Positions 1-6,790 of a stretch of DNA of 57,044 nt are shown here, one piece after another. Made by a program: the position numbers and the translations under genes. The number at the start of each line of letters is the position of its first letter. Position 1 is the first letter of the stretch. Source of the DNA: a virus; the IMG/VR virus record IMGVR_UViG_3300009132_000008, positions 1 through 57,044 of that record; one strand, written 5' to 3'. Under the pieces are notes generated by a model. The model saw only the letters and a list, made by a program, of their open reading frames with translations, did not search any database and was not told the origin of the DNA.

Positions 1-16
1 GTGGGGGTTTTTTTTG
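1..16 (+). terminator. 3' half of a possible terminator cut by the window edge
   Basis: A run of five G followed by eight T looks like the right arm and T-tract of a rho-independent terminator. The left arm would lie outside the window. The terminator at 3397-3432 also ends in five G and a T-run. Confidence 0.35.
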
Positions 17-43
17 TACAGGTTTTTCAGAAAAAGCTTGACA

Positions 44-119
44 CGCAAGTCTTTGATTATCAAGCACTTGCGCCGGCGGCAGCCGATGACCTAAGTCTTT
101 GATTACAAAGGGTTTAAGG
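44..119. repeat. R-element copy 1 (double-hairpin intergenic repeat)
   Basis: The left hairpin pairs CGCAAGT (44-50) with ACTTGCG around an inner TTTGA-TTA-TCAAG stem. A GC core (CCGGCGGCAGCCG) follows, then a weaker right hairpin starting CCTAAGT. The reverse complement of the left arm resembles the right arm, so the whole element is roughly palindromic. It lies just upstream of the first promoter. Confidence 0.85.
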
Positions 120-143
120 TGTTAATTTTATTAAACTTTTTTC

Positions 144-172
144 TTGCTTATATTCCAAAAGTAGTTTAGTGT
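144..172 (+). promoter_or_regulatory. Early promoter P1, leaderless type
   Basis: TTGCTT, 17-bp spacer, TAGTGT. The -10 box ends 6 nt before the ATG at 179, so the predicted transcript starts at or next to the start codon. A T-rich tract (CTTTTTTC) precedes the -35 box, as in most sister promoters. Confidence 0.8.
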
Positions 173-178
173 TATAAC

Positions 179-430
179 ATGAAACTATTAAAAGACATCA
201 TAGAACATTGGGGCTTCGTAGACTCAGAACAATTAAAAGAACTCCGTAAGGATTTTCCTAAAATGCCTTTGGTAATTAAATGGGGTATGAGAGAAAGAGA
301 AATCTGTCAGGCTTCTGATGTTGCTCAAAGAATTCATGAAGAGGAGCAGTTGGGAGATTGGGTGCGAGAAGTTTTTATTAACGCAGAAAATTTAGGAAAA
401 TTAAGAGAAGTATTGGGGGAAACAAAATGA
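179..430 (+). CDS. Small early phage protein, 83 aa
   Basis: First gene of the first early transcription unit, 6 nt after promoter P1 with no room for a ribosome binding site. The protein is charged and mostly helical (many Glu, Lys and Arg), with no signal peptide, membrane segment or recognised motif. Its last codons overlap the next start (ATGA at 427-430), so the two are probably co-translated. Function unknown. The gene is supported by promoter placement and tight coupling. Confidence 0.8.
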   Translation: MKLLKDIIEHWGFVDSEQLKELRKDFPKMPLVIKWGMREREICQASDVAQRIHEEEQLGDWVREVFINAENLGKLREVLGETK

Positions 431-663
431 ATAAAGTAATAGAAATTCACAAGAAAAAGTTGGAGGGTAGATGTTCAATCACAGATGCAATCAATGGGGT
501 TGCAGATGAAATCTATGAGAATAGAAAGAACGATGATGAAATTTTATTTCAATTAAAAAACATCGCGGGATCTCTCGACTTGGTAAGTCAGTACCTTTAT
601 GATATTAGTTGGGAGTTAAAGAAAAATAGAGAAAAAAACCTTGACTTATCTGAAAAAGTTTAG
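427..663 (+). CDS. Small early phage protein, 78 aa
   Basis: Overlaps the previous gene by four bases (ATGA). A GGGGGA stretch about 10 nt upstream may serve as its ribosome binding site. The product is an acidic/basic helical protein with no recognised domain. Its 3' end contains promoter P2: the -35 box TTGACT lies inside the last codons and the -10 box begins one base after the TAG stop. Function unknown. Confidence 0.75.
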   Translation: MNKVIEIHKKKLEGRCSITDAINGVADEIYENRKNDDEILFQLKNIAGSLDLVSQYLYDISWELKKNREKNLDLSEKV

Positions 664-669
664 TATTAT
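641..669 (+). promoter_or_regulatory. Early promoter P2, leaderless type, inside the previous gene
   Basis: TTGACT, 17-bp spacer, TATTAT, then 6 nt to the ATG at 676. The -35 box lies in the coding end of the 427-663 gene. Confidence 0.8.
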
Positions 670-675
670 TTTATC

Positions 676-879
676 ATGATTACATTAGACACACCCGAAC
701 AAATCGATATGTTTCGATTCCTCAGTCTCAAATCTGCACTCAAGCTAGAGTGTCTTGGAATGAATAGAAGAGGTCAATCAGCATACTCAATTATTAAAGC
801 CGAGTACGGATTCAAAGGTAACAAGAAATCCGTTCTTAAACAAATGGAACAAATTATAGAAGAAGTTAAAAATGACTAA
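676..879 (+). CDS. Conserved small phage protein, 67 aa
   Basis: I recognise the pattern of a small family seen in many phages: an N-terminal helix ending in LKLECLGM, then RRGQSAYSIIK and an FKGNK motif (about residues 24-55). Its function is not established. It has its own leaderless promoter (P2), and its 3' end overlaps the next gene by 8 bases. It is probably a cytoplasmic early protein. Confidence 0.8.
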   Translation: MITLDTPEQIDMFRFLSLKSALKLECLGMNRRGQSAYSIIKAEYGFKGNKKSVLKQMEQIIEEVKND

Positions 880-1093
880 AGCACAAATTGAATCAAGAGT
901 AGAAGGTTGGAATTGGAATATGAATATCTTTGAGATATATGACGAACTCAGAGATGGTCATTCAGCACAAGACCAAGAAGACCTTTTAACTTTCGCATAT
1001 ACTTATTTCAATAACGATGTAATGATTAAAGAGCTAGCGAGCCACTTTAATGTAAACATTGTAACAGACGAAGACTCACCAATTCCTTGCTAA
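872..1093 (+). CDS. Small acidic phage protein, 73 aa
   Basis: Overlaps the preceding gene by 8 bases, with no clear ribosome binding site, so translation is probably coupled. The protein is acidic with aromatic clusters (WNWN near residue 13, TYFNND near 45). No known domain is recognised. It is separated from the next gene by a single base. Confidence 0.7.
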   Translation: MTKAQIESRVEGWNWNMNIFEIYDELRDGHSAQDQEDLLTFAYTYFNNDVMIKELASHFNVNIVTDEDSPIPC

Positions 1094-1094
1094 C

Positions 1095-1277
1095 ATGAGA
1101 GAACAACTAAAAACAGAATTAGAACGATTAGTTAAAGAAGAATCATTCAATGTTCAGTATGCAAATGATATACTTGAACTATACGATGACGAGATTCAAG
1201 ACACTAGCGAATACACCGCTTATGATAAAGCGTTGCAAGACATTGACAATGTAAAAGCGGGGGAGTGGGATTTATGA
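1095..1277 (+). CDS. Small acidic helical protein, 60 aa
   Basis: Strongly acidic and probably helical throughout. It starts one base after the previous stop and its own stop overlaps the next start (ATGA at 1274-1277). No motif is recognised. It is supported by compact operon packing. Confidence 0.65.
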   Translation: MREQLKTELERLVKEESFNVQYANDILELYDDEIQDTSEYTAYDKALQDIDNVKAGEWDL

Positions 1278-1525
1278 ATAATTACATAGAAGCAGTATGC
1301 GTTGGCAAACCACTCGACTTGCCCGAATATAACGAAGATACCGAGCAATGGGAAGTTCACTTTGAGGAGTCGCCTACCCCTTGGCATCCTTATGATAACC
1401 CCGATTTAATTTCTTATAGTTGCGACTCAGCCGAGGAGGCTTGTGATCTATACAACTATTACAATCAACATCCAATATCTGACAAAGATGAAGAAACTAC
1501 TGAAGAAAATATTAAATCTGTTTAA
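1274..1525 (+). CDS. Small acidic protein, 83 aa
   Basis: I chose the ATG at 1274, which overlaps the previous TGA, over the in-frame GTG at 1265. The product is rich in Asp, Glu, Trp and Tyr with an ESPTPWHPYDNPD segment (about residues 33-45) and an acidic tail. No family is recognised. The 3' end overlaps the start of the next gene by 38 bases, in another frame. Confidence 0.65.
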   Translation: MNNYIEAVCVGKPLDLPEYNEDTEQWEVHFEESPTPWHPYDNPDLISYSCDSAEEACDLYNYYNQHPISDKDEETTEENIKSV

Positions 1526-1721
1526 TCCGTTGTATCAAGTTGTTTATACAACTGAAGATGGAAGAACAGAGTTATACACAATAACCAAGCCCAAATACGA
1601 AAACGAATTTGGCAATATAAAAGAAGGCAAAAAAGTTGTAGGCTTTAGAAGCTTTTGTATCAATCGAGACGGCATTCGCTCTTTTCGCTACGATAGAATC
1701 ACAGCTTTAAATAAAATATAA
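1488..1721 (+). CDS. WYL-like mini-protein, 77 aa
   Basis: The likely start is the ATG at 1488, giving a basic amphipathic N-terminus (MKKLLKKILNLFNP). The body ends in GFRSFCINRDGIRSFRYDRI (about residues 51-70), which resembles the core of WYL domains (GYR.YC...R.FR.DRI). WYL domains bind ligands or nucleic acid and regulate transcription or defence systems. This is a single minimal domain without an HTH. The assignment rests on motif resemblance only. Confidence 0.55.
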   Translation: MKKLLKKILNLFNPLYQVVYTTEDGRTELYTITKPKYENEFGNIKEGKKVVGFRSFCINRDGIRSFRYDRITALNKI

Positions 1722-1723
1722 AA

Positions 1724-1894
1724 ATGAAAACAGCAAATAAAAAATCAAAACCACCCCAAAACTCACTCCAAGAAAGCCTCAGAAGATTTGGTCACATGCT
1801 AGCTATTAGAGAAGAACGCGGGGACGAATCTGAAGAATACCAAATAAAGAAGGAGACTCACGAAAAGATGCTGCAGCGATTTTATAATCGATAA
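1724..1894 (+). CDS. Small basic protein, 56 aa
   Basis: Found by reading the gap. The ATG lies two bases after the previous stop and the frame is open for 56 codons to TAA at 1892-1894. The product is Lys/Arg/Gln-rich (starting MKTANKKSKPPQNS) and helical, with no known motif. It is the last gene before R-element 2 and fits the operon's packing. Confidence 0.6.
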   Translation: MKTANKKSKPPQNSLQESLRRFGHMLAIREERGDESEEYQIKKETHEKMLQRFYNR

Positions 1895-1910
1895 TTTTCC
1901 ACTCGCCGGC

Positions 1911-1986
1911 CCCTAAGTCTTTGATTATCAAGCACTTGGGGCGCCGGCTGCCGGCGACGCAAGTCGCTGATTACCATAGAGTTACG
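1911..1986. repeat. R-element copy 2
   Basis: The left hairpin pairs CCCTAAGT with ACTTGGGG around TTTGATTATCAAG. The core is GCCGGCTGCCGGC. The right arm is CGCAAGTCGCTGATTACCATAGAG followed by TTACG, an imperfect stem. It sits between one transcription unit and promoter P3. Confidence 0.85.
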
Positions 1987-2021
1987 AAACGATTTTTCTT
2001 TCATTTTTAATCACTTTTTTC

Positions 2022-2050
2022 TTGTGTATTTTTAAAAATTGGTTTACTAT
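2022..2050 (+). promoter_or_regulatory. Early promoter P3, leaderless type
   Basis: TTGTGT, 17-bp spacer, TACTAT, then ATATAT and the ATG at 2057. It is preceded by CACTTTTTTC. Confidence 0.8.
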
Positions 2051-2056
2051 ATATAT

Positions 2057-2173
2057 ATGAAAACGAGAGAGATAAAGATCAGAAAGCCGATTCTTTTCAC
2101 CAAGTCTCGCCCTCACAAAGATAAAAGCAAGTACAACAGAAAAACCAAACATCCTAAACGCTATGAATATTAA
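2057..2173 (+). CDS. Very small basic protein, 38 aa
   Basis: Begins 6 nt after promoter P3 and reads MKTREIKIRKPILFTKSR and on to TAA at 2171-2173. About 40% of residues are Lys, Arg or His, so it could bind nucleic acid or be a micro-inhibitor, but nothing in it proves a role. It overlaps the next gene by 11 bases. Its promoter position is the main support. Confidence 0.65.
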   Translation: MKTREIKIRKPILFTKSRPHKDKSKYNRKTKHPKRYEY

Positions 2174-2402
2174 TTCTGACTATCAAGAAAACGAACCAAA
2201 CGCAGAACAGATCATGGATCTTGCAATGAGTTACATTTGGGACAACTTTATTGAACCGAAGCAAAATGAACTTACTGACATAGATGCAGAAATGCTTGTA
2301 GTCATTGGATCATCCTTTAAGCACATTGCCAAACAAGCTAAAGAAATGGAAAAGCTCAAAGCTAGTTTGCCTTTTAACGAAGAAGACATTTCCTTAAATT
2401 AA
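2163..2402 (+). CDS. Small acidic helical protein, 79 aa
   Basis: Overlaps the 38-aa gene by 11 bases, so it is likely translated by coupling. Predicted all-helical, acidic N-terminus, no recognised domain. It ends four bases before the -35 box of promoter P4. Confidence 0.7.
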   Translation: MNINSDYQENEPNAEQIMDLAMSYIWDNFIEPKQNELTDIDAEMLVVIGSSFKHIAKQAKEMEKLKASLPFNEEDISLN

Positions 2403-2405
2403 TCG

Positions 2406-2434
2406 TTGACAAAACCTAAAAATTAAATTACTAT
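2406..2434 (+). promoter_or_regulatory. Early promoter P4, leaderless type
   Basis: TTGACA (perfect -35), 17-bp spacer, TACTAT, then 7 nt to the ATG at 2442. Confidence 0.85.
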
Positions 2435-2441
2435 TATAATT

Positions 2442-3371
2442 ATGAATAATCAAGAAAACAACATCGCTCCTCGCAAATCTGTTAACCTGCATATCTGTGG
2501 AGGCAATCGAACAATGGTAGATTACGAACTCGTTCAATCAGTTCCTACTCCTCCTGTTTCATATCGTAACAAACCTAACAAGAAAACAGGCGAACTTGCC
2601 GTTTCCCATCAACCTATCGCTCACCATGAATTGGTTAATCGAACCAAAGGTTTCTTGGATCAAAATGGATTTATCATTCAAGATGAGGTTCATTCTCTCG
2701 CAAGAGATAATCAACATTATTTTGGATTGTTCTCTGTTGATCATCCCAATCGAGCCGAATCTGATCGTGGTTGTGTTGTGGGACTTCGCAATTCTCACGA
2801 CAAGACTTTTCCTGCAGGACTTTGTGCAGGAGACGCTCCATTCGTATGCGACAATCTGATCTTTACCAATACTATTAAGTTGGCTCGCAGACATACTCGC
2901 AACATCTTAAACGACTTGGATCACACCATCAATCGAGCTTTGGGTAAATTGTTCGGCTTTTGGCATGGTCAAGATCAAAGAATTGATGCTTACAAAAACT
3001 TTGAGATTGGCAACTCTCAAGCTAATGACATTGTCATTAACGCTTGCAAGGCAGGAGCTATTCCAAAATCTAAAATTATGGATGTCGTCAATCAATGGGA
3101 ATCAAGCGACCATGTCGAATTTAGAGATCGCAATATCAATTCTCTTTATAATGCCTTTACTGAGGTTTACAAAGGTAATTTGATTGCTCTCCCTGCTCGC
3201 TCCGAGGCATTGCACTCTGTTTTGGATAGTCAAGTTGACTTCGATATGGATGAGCATTTCGATTTTAGCGATGAAGTTGTTGAGGAAGTAGCTGAAGCTA
3301 CTGAGGTTGAGCTTGTCGGCAATGTCAATGGAGAAGTCCCTGCCGATATGTACGGAGAAGACCCTTTCTAA
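2442..3371 (+). CDS. DUF932 family phage/plasmid protein, 309 aa
   Basis: The central region has the hallmarks of the DUF932 family found in phages and plasmids: GLRNSHDKTFPAGLCAGD (about residues 115-132), then FVCDNLIFTN and LARRHTRNI. The biochemical role of the family is not established. The C-terminus (from about 265) is strongly acidic. The gene has its own promoter (P4) and terminator (3397-3432), so it forms a one-gene unit. Its base composition is less AT-rich than its small neighbours, which suggests strong expression. Confidence 0.9.
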   Translation: MNNQENNIAPRKSVNLHICGGNRTMVDYELVQSVPTPPVSYRNKPNKKTGELAVSHQPIAHHELVNRTKGFLDQNGFIIQDEVHSLARDNQHYFGLFSVDHPNRAESDRGCVVGLRNSHDKTFPAGLCAGDAPFVCDNLIFTNTIKLARRHTRNILNDLDHTINRALGKLFGFWHGQDQRIDAYKNFEIGNSQANDIVINACKAGAIPKSKIMDVVNQWESSDHVEFRDRNINSLYNAFTEVYKGNLIALPARSEALHSVLDSQVDFDMDEHFDFSDEVVEEVAEATEVELVGNVNGEVPADMYGEDPF

Positions 3372-3396
3372 TCGAGAAAGGGAAATCTCAAAAACT

Positions 3397-3432
3397 CCCC
3401 CTCGCCCTTAGGAAAGGCGAGGGGGTTTTTTT
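3397..3432 (+). terminator. Rho-independent terminator after DUF932
   Basis: Perfect 10-bp stem, CCCCCTCGCC (3397-3406) with GGCGAGGGGG (3416-3425), a CTTAGGAAA loop and seven T. Confidence 0.95.
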
Positions 3433-3451
3433 GGTTTGATTAGGGGCGTTA

Positions 3452-3527
3452 CCTAAGTACTTCATAACCAAGCACTTAGGGCGCCGGCTGCCGGCCAGCC
3501 TAAAAGCTTGAGGTACAACGACTTATG
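3452..3527. repeat. R-element copy 3
   Basis: The left hairpin is CCTAAGT...ACTTAGG. The core is GCGCCGGCTGCCGGC. The right arm runs CCTAAAAGCTTGAGG to ACTTATG. From 3486 through the promoter -10 box, 96 bp match copy 5 and its promoter (5611-5706) with two substitutions. Confidence 0.9.
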
Positions 3528-3552
3528 AAACCATTTTTATTTAACTTTTTTC

Positions 3553-3581
3553 TTGCGTTAACTAGTAAAAGGGTTTAGTGT
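3553..3581 (+). promoter_or_regulatory. Early promoter P5, leaderless type
   Basis: TTGCGT, 17-bp spacer, TAGTGT, then ATATGT and the ATG at 3588. Confidence 0.85.
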
Positions 3582-3587
3582 ATATGT

Positions 3588-4304
3588 ATGATCAAAACTA
3601 CACTACTTACTACGGGAAATGCCAAAATCACAAAAGGCGAGGCATTTGGATATATTACAAAGGGAATTCATTTAGCTCCCGCAAATCTCTCAGGTTATGA
3701 GGTTTGCCAATGGCGTTCTAAAGGTTGCACAATGGCTTGTTTGAATACGGCAGGTCGTGGGCAAATGTCTTCGGTTCAAAACTCTCGCATTGCAAAGACA
3801 AAACTTTTCTTTGAGCAAAAGTTTGACTTTCTTGCGAAACTATCTAAGGAAATTACTTCTTCAATTAAGTCGGCAAGCAAGAAAGGTATGCAAGCCGTTT
3901 TCCGTCCTAACCTTACAAGCGACATCGCATGGGAAGATGTTATTGATGAGGACGGAGTCAATATTTTTGAGAAGCATAACTCAACTCAATTTTATGATTA
4001 TACAAAATCATTTAAAAGAATGAAGGCTTTTCTCAATGGCGAGTTGCCAAGCAACTACCATTTGACTTTCTCTTGCTCGGAGCATAACGAGAAAATTTGT
4101 CAACTTGTTTTGGGAATGGGTGGCAATGTAGCCGTAGTGTTCCGTAATCAATTACCTAAGACTTGGCACGGATACAAAGTTGTCAATGGTGACGAATCCG
4201 ACTTACGATTCCTCGATAAGGAAGGTGTGGTCGTTGGATTGATCGAAAAAGGGCTTGCCAAAAAAGATGAAACGGGTTTTGTAAAGGAAGGGGAAGATTC
4301 CTAA
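3588..4304 (+). CDS. Phage gp88-domain family protein, 238 aa
   Basis: Matches the pattern of the 'gene product 88' family of phage proteins. A Cys-containing stretch WRSKGCTMACLNTAGRGQ (about residues 43-60) is followed by a conserved ARIAKTKLFF-like segment, VFRPNLTSDIAWED (about 105-118) and QFYDYTK (about 134-140). Function unknown. Conserved polar residues suggest an enzyme or nucleic-acid-binding fold. It is a single-gene unit behind promoter P5. In many phages this family occurs near DUF932, as here. Confidence 0.85.
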   Translation: MIKTTLLTTGNAKITKGEAFGYITKGIHLAPANLSGYEVCQWRSKGCTMACLNTAGRGQMSSVQNSRIAKTKLFFEQKFDFLAKLSKEITSSIKSASKKGMQAVFRPNLTSDIAWEDVIDEDGVNIFEKHNSTQFYDYTKSFKRMKAFLNGELPSNYHLTFSCSEHNEKICQLVLGMGGNVAVVFRNQLPKTWHGYKVVNGDESDLRFLDKEGVVVGLIEKGLAKKDETGFVKEGEDS

Positions 4305-4336
4305 TGAAAAATTTGTTAGAATTAATTTGTATTTGC

Positions 4337-4365
4337 TTGCCTCCTATTATCATGTTTGTTATATT
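4337..4365 (+). promoter_or_regulatory. Early promoter P6, leaderless type
   Basis: TTGCCT, 17-bp spacer, TATATT, then TTTCCC and the ATG at 4372. It decides the start of the next gene against an upstream in-frame codon. Confidence 0.7.
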
Positions 4366-4371
4366 TTTCCC

Positions 4372-4752
4372 ATGAAAAGAACTAAAAAAGACAAAAGATA
4401 CGAAATAGATTTTTCAAAAAAAGTTTTTGTTTATAAAAACCTTCATAAAGATTGTTGGAGCATTAAACAAAACGGATTGGTAAAAGCTCACGCGAATTCA
4501 ATTCGTTTATGGGATTGCTCTTTCCAGGTAAATCAAAAAGGAAGAGAAAAAGTCTTGAAAGAAAAAAGAAAAAATGTTCATGCGGGCATAAAAGGTTTTA
4601 TAGACCAGGCTTGCGTACTAGATTTAAATGAGGCTCCTTCAATAACCTATAATCCTTACAAATATGAAACTTTTGTAAATAAAGAAACTGAAGAGCCGAT
4701 ATTTTACGCTATATTTGCTAAACTATTTGAAGGCGGGGTGGTCGCCTCGTAA
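4372..4752 (+). CDS. Conserved phage protein of unknown function, 126 aa
   Basis: The start at 4372 was chosen because promoter P6 would begin the transcript there. The open frame extends further upstream but with unlikely sequence. The pattern HKDCWSIKQNGLVKAHA (about residues 25-41), then LWDCSFQVNQKGR and KNVHAGIKGF, is one I recognise from uncharacterised phage/plasmid proteins. The stop lies inside R-element 4. Function unknown; probably soluble. Confidence 0.75.
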   Translation: MKRTKKDKRYEIDFSKKVFVYKNLHKDCWSIKQNGLVKAHANSIRLWDCSFQVNQKGREKVLKEKRKNVHAGIKGFIDQACVLDLNEAPSITYNPYKYETFVNKETEEPIFYAIFAKLFEGGVVAS

Positions 4753-4825
4753 AGCCTTGGTAGCCAGGCACTTAGGTGGCCGGCTGCCGGCCAGCTTAAG
4801 TGCTTAAGTGACAACAACTTAGGGG
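4745..4825. repeat. R-element copy 4
   Basis: The left hairpin is CCTCGTAAAGCCTTGG-TAG-CCAGGCACTTAGG. The core is GGCCGGCTGCCGGCC. The right arm runs TTAAGTGCTTAAG to CAACTTAG. The element overlaps the 3' end of the preceding gene by 8 bases. Confidence 0.8.
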
Positions 4826-4848
4826 ATCATTTTTATTGAACTTTTTCC

Positions 4849-4877
4849 TTGCGTTTATTAAGAAAAGGGTTTAATGT
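4849..4877 (+). promoter_or_regulatory. Early promoter P7
   Basis: TTGCGT, 17-bp spacer, TAATGT, then 9 nt to the ATG at 4887. This is the longest -10 to ATG gap in the plus-strand set, so the leader would be about 0-3 nt. Confidence 0.8.
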
Positions 4878-4886
4878 ATTCTTATT

Positions 4887-5159
4887 ATGGAAAAACTAAC
4901 AGAAGAACAACGCATTTCGGTTATCCGTCATGCTCACCAAAACTCAAAAACCTTTTCTCCAAAGGAGTCAGTTGAAGACTTTATCGCTAGCATAAAGCTA
5001 GAAGATATTGTTACTGAATTCGGAACGCTAGATGCAAAGCTAGAAGACTTGGAGGATGAATCTCAATTCTTGTTTTCGGATTCGGCAGAAGATATTGATG
5101 AAGAAGACGAAGACCTTGGACTCAGCGATGAGATGCAAGGAGTATACAAAAACAACTAA
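4887..5159 (+). CDS. Small acidic protein, 90 aa
   Basis: First gene after promoter P7. The C-terminal half is extremely acidic (EDIDEEDEDLG, about residues 70-80), a composition found in DNA-mimic and anti-defence proteins, but composition alone does not prove that. No family is recognised. Confidence 0.75.
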   Translation: MEKLTEEQRISVIRHAHQNSKTFSPKESVEDFIASIKLEDIVTEFGTLDAKLEDLEDESQFLFSDSAEDIDEEDEDLGLSDEMQGVYKNN

Positions 5160-5171
5160 ATTAAAAACATT

Positions 5172-5420
5172 ATGCAAACAGAATTCTCATTCACAAAACA
5201 GATTAACTCTCTTGAGAAATACAAACCTTTAAATGTCAACCGAAAGGAAGACAAGCTTTGGTTTTCTTATATTAACTCAGCAGGATCGATAATTACTGCT
5301 TATTATGATTTTGCATTAAGATCATTCAAGTCGGTGGTTGAAGGCGATCAGTATGGCGAAGGCGTAGCAATTAGAAGCGTGATTGCAAAGCCCGTGGTTG
5401 AATCAATGATACAAAAATAG
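5172..5420 (+). CDS. Small phage protein, 82 aa
   Basis: Second gene of the P7 unit, 12 nt downstream, without a clear ribosome binding site. The protein has alternating aromatic and charged residues that suggest a small mixed alpha/beta fold. No domain is recognised. Confidence 0.7.
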   Translation: MQTEFSFTKQINSLEKYKPLNVNRKEDKLWFSYINSAGSIITAYYDFALRSFKSVVEGDQYGEGVAIRSVIAKPVVESMIQK

Positions 5421-5425
5421 TAGTT

Positions 5426-5503
5426 ATGAATTGGGATGTACTTTTTCTTATTTTACCTTGGTCAGTAGTATTTTATATAATGTACCGAGATATATTTTGT
5501 TAA
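5426..5503 (+). CDS. Single-span membrane micropeptide, 25 aa
   Basis: ATG at 5426, TAA at 5501-5503. The peptide starts MNWDVLFLILPWSVVFYIMY, one hydrophobic helix followed by a short charged tail. It sits 5 nt after the previous gene and 1 nt before a second membrane micropeptide. Such a short frame can arise by chance; the pairing with a second hydrophobic frame is the main support. Confidence 0.45.
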   Translation: MNWDVLFLILPWSVVFYIMYRDIFC

Positions 5504-5504
5504 T

Positions 5505-5564
5505 ATGGAGTTATTAATGATTCTTATATTAGCTTTTATTTTATTTTATTATATATCTAGTTAG
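5505..5564 (+). CDS. Possible membrane micropeptide, 19 aa
   Basis: ATG at 5505, TAG at 5562-5564. The whole product (MELLMILILAFILFYYISS) is one hydrophobic helix. It directly follows the 25-aa micropeptide. It may be coupled to it, or may be a chance frame in AT-rich DNA. Confidence 0.35.
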   Translation: MELLMILILAFILFYYISS

Positions 5565-5575
5565 TTAAAGCCGAT

Positions 5576-5652
5576 CCCTAAGTCTTTGGTTTTCAAGGAC
5601 TTAGGCCGGCGGCTGCCGGCCAGCCTAAAAGCTTGAGGCACAACGACTTATG
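5576..5652. repeat. R-element copy 5
   Basis: The left hairpin is CCCTAAGTCTTTGG-TTT-TCAAGGACTTAGG. The core is GCCGGCGGCTGCCGGC. The right arm is the same as in copy 3 apart from one base. Confidence 0.9.
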
Positions 5653-5677
5653 AAACCATTTTTATTTAACTTTTTTC

Positions 5678-5706
5678 TTGCGTTAACTAGTAAAAGGGTT
5701 TAATGT
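5678..5706 (+). promoter_or_regulatory. Early promoter P8, leaderless type
   Basis: TTGCGT, 17-bp spacer, TAATGT, then GTTTAT and the ATG at 5713. Nearly identical to P5. Confidence 0.85.
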
Positions 5707-5712
5707 GTTTAT

Positions 5713-6084
5713 ATGATTAAGAACAATATACCAAACGACGAATTACTCAACTTTAACGATCTTGATTTTCAACCACATCGTGGTACTAATGATGCAGTTC
5801 AAGCAAGACTTGACTTACAAAACGGATTGGAAATCTCCGTTGTTGCAAACACAGGAGATGGTCAAGGATTATACGGAAATGTAGCCGATGATTTGTACGA
5901 AGTTGCAATCTTTAACGACGATGGAATGATTCCTCTTTCTGTATCTGACGATGTTTTAGGTTGGCAATCTCCTGCTCAAGTTAGCAAGCACATGAAAGAT
6001 GCACAAGTAAATGGAGATAATTGGGTTAATCTTCTAAAAAAGTTAAAAGATGATTTTCGCAAAGATTTAGATCTTGACGATTGA
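5713..6084 (+). CDS. Acidic phage protein, 123 aa
   Basis: First gene of the P8 unit. It has a glycine/aspartate-rich centre (ANTGDGQGLYGNVADDLYEVA, about residues 45-65) resembling small phage beta-rich proteins, and an acidic C-terminus. No function is known. Its stop overlaps an in-frame TTG (6081) of the next frame. Confidence 0.75.
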   Translation: MIKNNIPNDELLNFNDLDFQPHRGTNDAVQARLDLQNGLEISVVANTGDGQGLYGNVADDLYEVAIFNDDGMIPLSVSDDVLGWQSPAQVSKHMKDAQVNGDNWVNLLKKLKDDFRKDLDLDD

Positions 6085-6110
6085 GTCAAATTACTTCAGA
6101 ATATATAATT

Positions 6111-6281
6111 ATGGAAACAATAGACATCACACCAACTTGGGAGGCTTGTGTTAAGATATACATAGCAGTCCTTGAAAATGAAAACGCATCCTTTACAGGA
6201 AAAAGAGAAGCGAGAGCAGAACTTCTTCGTCTCGCTAAGATTGTTGACGATCAAAACACAAAAGCAAAAGAAAATGGATAA
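6111..6281 (+). CDS. Conserved small phage protein, 56 aa
   Basis: The motif TPTWEACVKIYIAVLENENA (about residues 6-25), then an A..EL.RLA segment, is a pattern I recognise from many phages; its function is unknown. I prefer the ATG at 6111 over a TTG at 6081, because the family begins only a few residues before the TPTWE motif. The 3' end overlaps the next start by 8 bases. Confidence 0.75.
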   Translation: METIDITPTWEACVKIYIAVLENENASFTGKREARAELLRLAKIVDDQNTKAKENG

Positions 6282-6447
6282 TTTAACTGAACAAGAATTA
6301 AAAGCAGTTTTTGATGTGGTTAATGTCTTTGAGCCCGAAGACATAAGCCATGTCTATCCTAAAATGGCAACTGAAGAATTCATGATGGATGTCTTATCTG
6401 CATGGAAAAAGATCTTGAAAAACCTTGACACCATCAAGCAAAACTGA
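6274..6447 (+). CDS. Small acidic protein, 57 aa
   Basis: The ATG at 6274 overlaps the previous stop. The same frame is open further upstream, but there it only shadows the preceding gene. The protein is helical and acidic with no recognised domain. Confidence 0.6.
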   Translation: MDNLTEQELKAVFDVVNVFEPEDISHVYPKMATEEFMMDVLSAWKKILKNLDTIKQN

Positions 6448-6459
6448 GAGAATACTATT

Positions 6460-6774
6460 ATGCACAAAAAAGTAGAACAACCCGTAAATTCCTACACCGA
6501 GTTTGAGAAACTAGCATGGGCATCAGATCGAGCCATACCTGCTGTAGGATCAGAAGTTAATGTCAAGATCAATGGGATTGGTCGATCAAAAGTTTTAAAG
6601 TATTTTGTGGAGTATGGCTTCATTGGAATGATTGTCCAACCTTTTGATCCACCTGCTTGGTACATTAAGCAAAATGGTGCTGAGGAACCTTGTCATGTTT
6701 TCCCTTCTGAGACTGAAGAACTAAGAGTGGCGAACAAAGGTTTCTACGAAAATATTCACAATTCAATGGCATAA
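6460..6774 (+). CDS. Small phage protein, possibly beta-barrel, 104 aa
   Basis: Fourth gene of the P8 unit. The centre (VGSEVNVKINGIGRSKVLKY, residues 28-47, then FIGMIVQP) has the alternating pattern of a small beta-barrel, ending in an SETEELRVA helix. Similar small barrels occur in phage accessory regions without assigned function. Confidence 0.7.
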   Translation: MHKKVEQPVNSYTEFEKLAWASDRAIPAVGSEVNVKINGIGRSKVLKYFVEYGFIGMIVQPFDPPAWYIKQNGAEEPCHVFPSETEELRVANKGFYENIHNSMA

Positions 6775-6790
6775 ACAACAAATAAAAATT

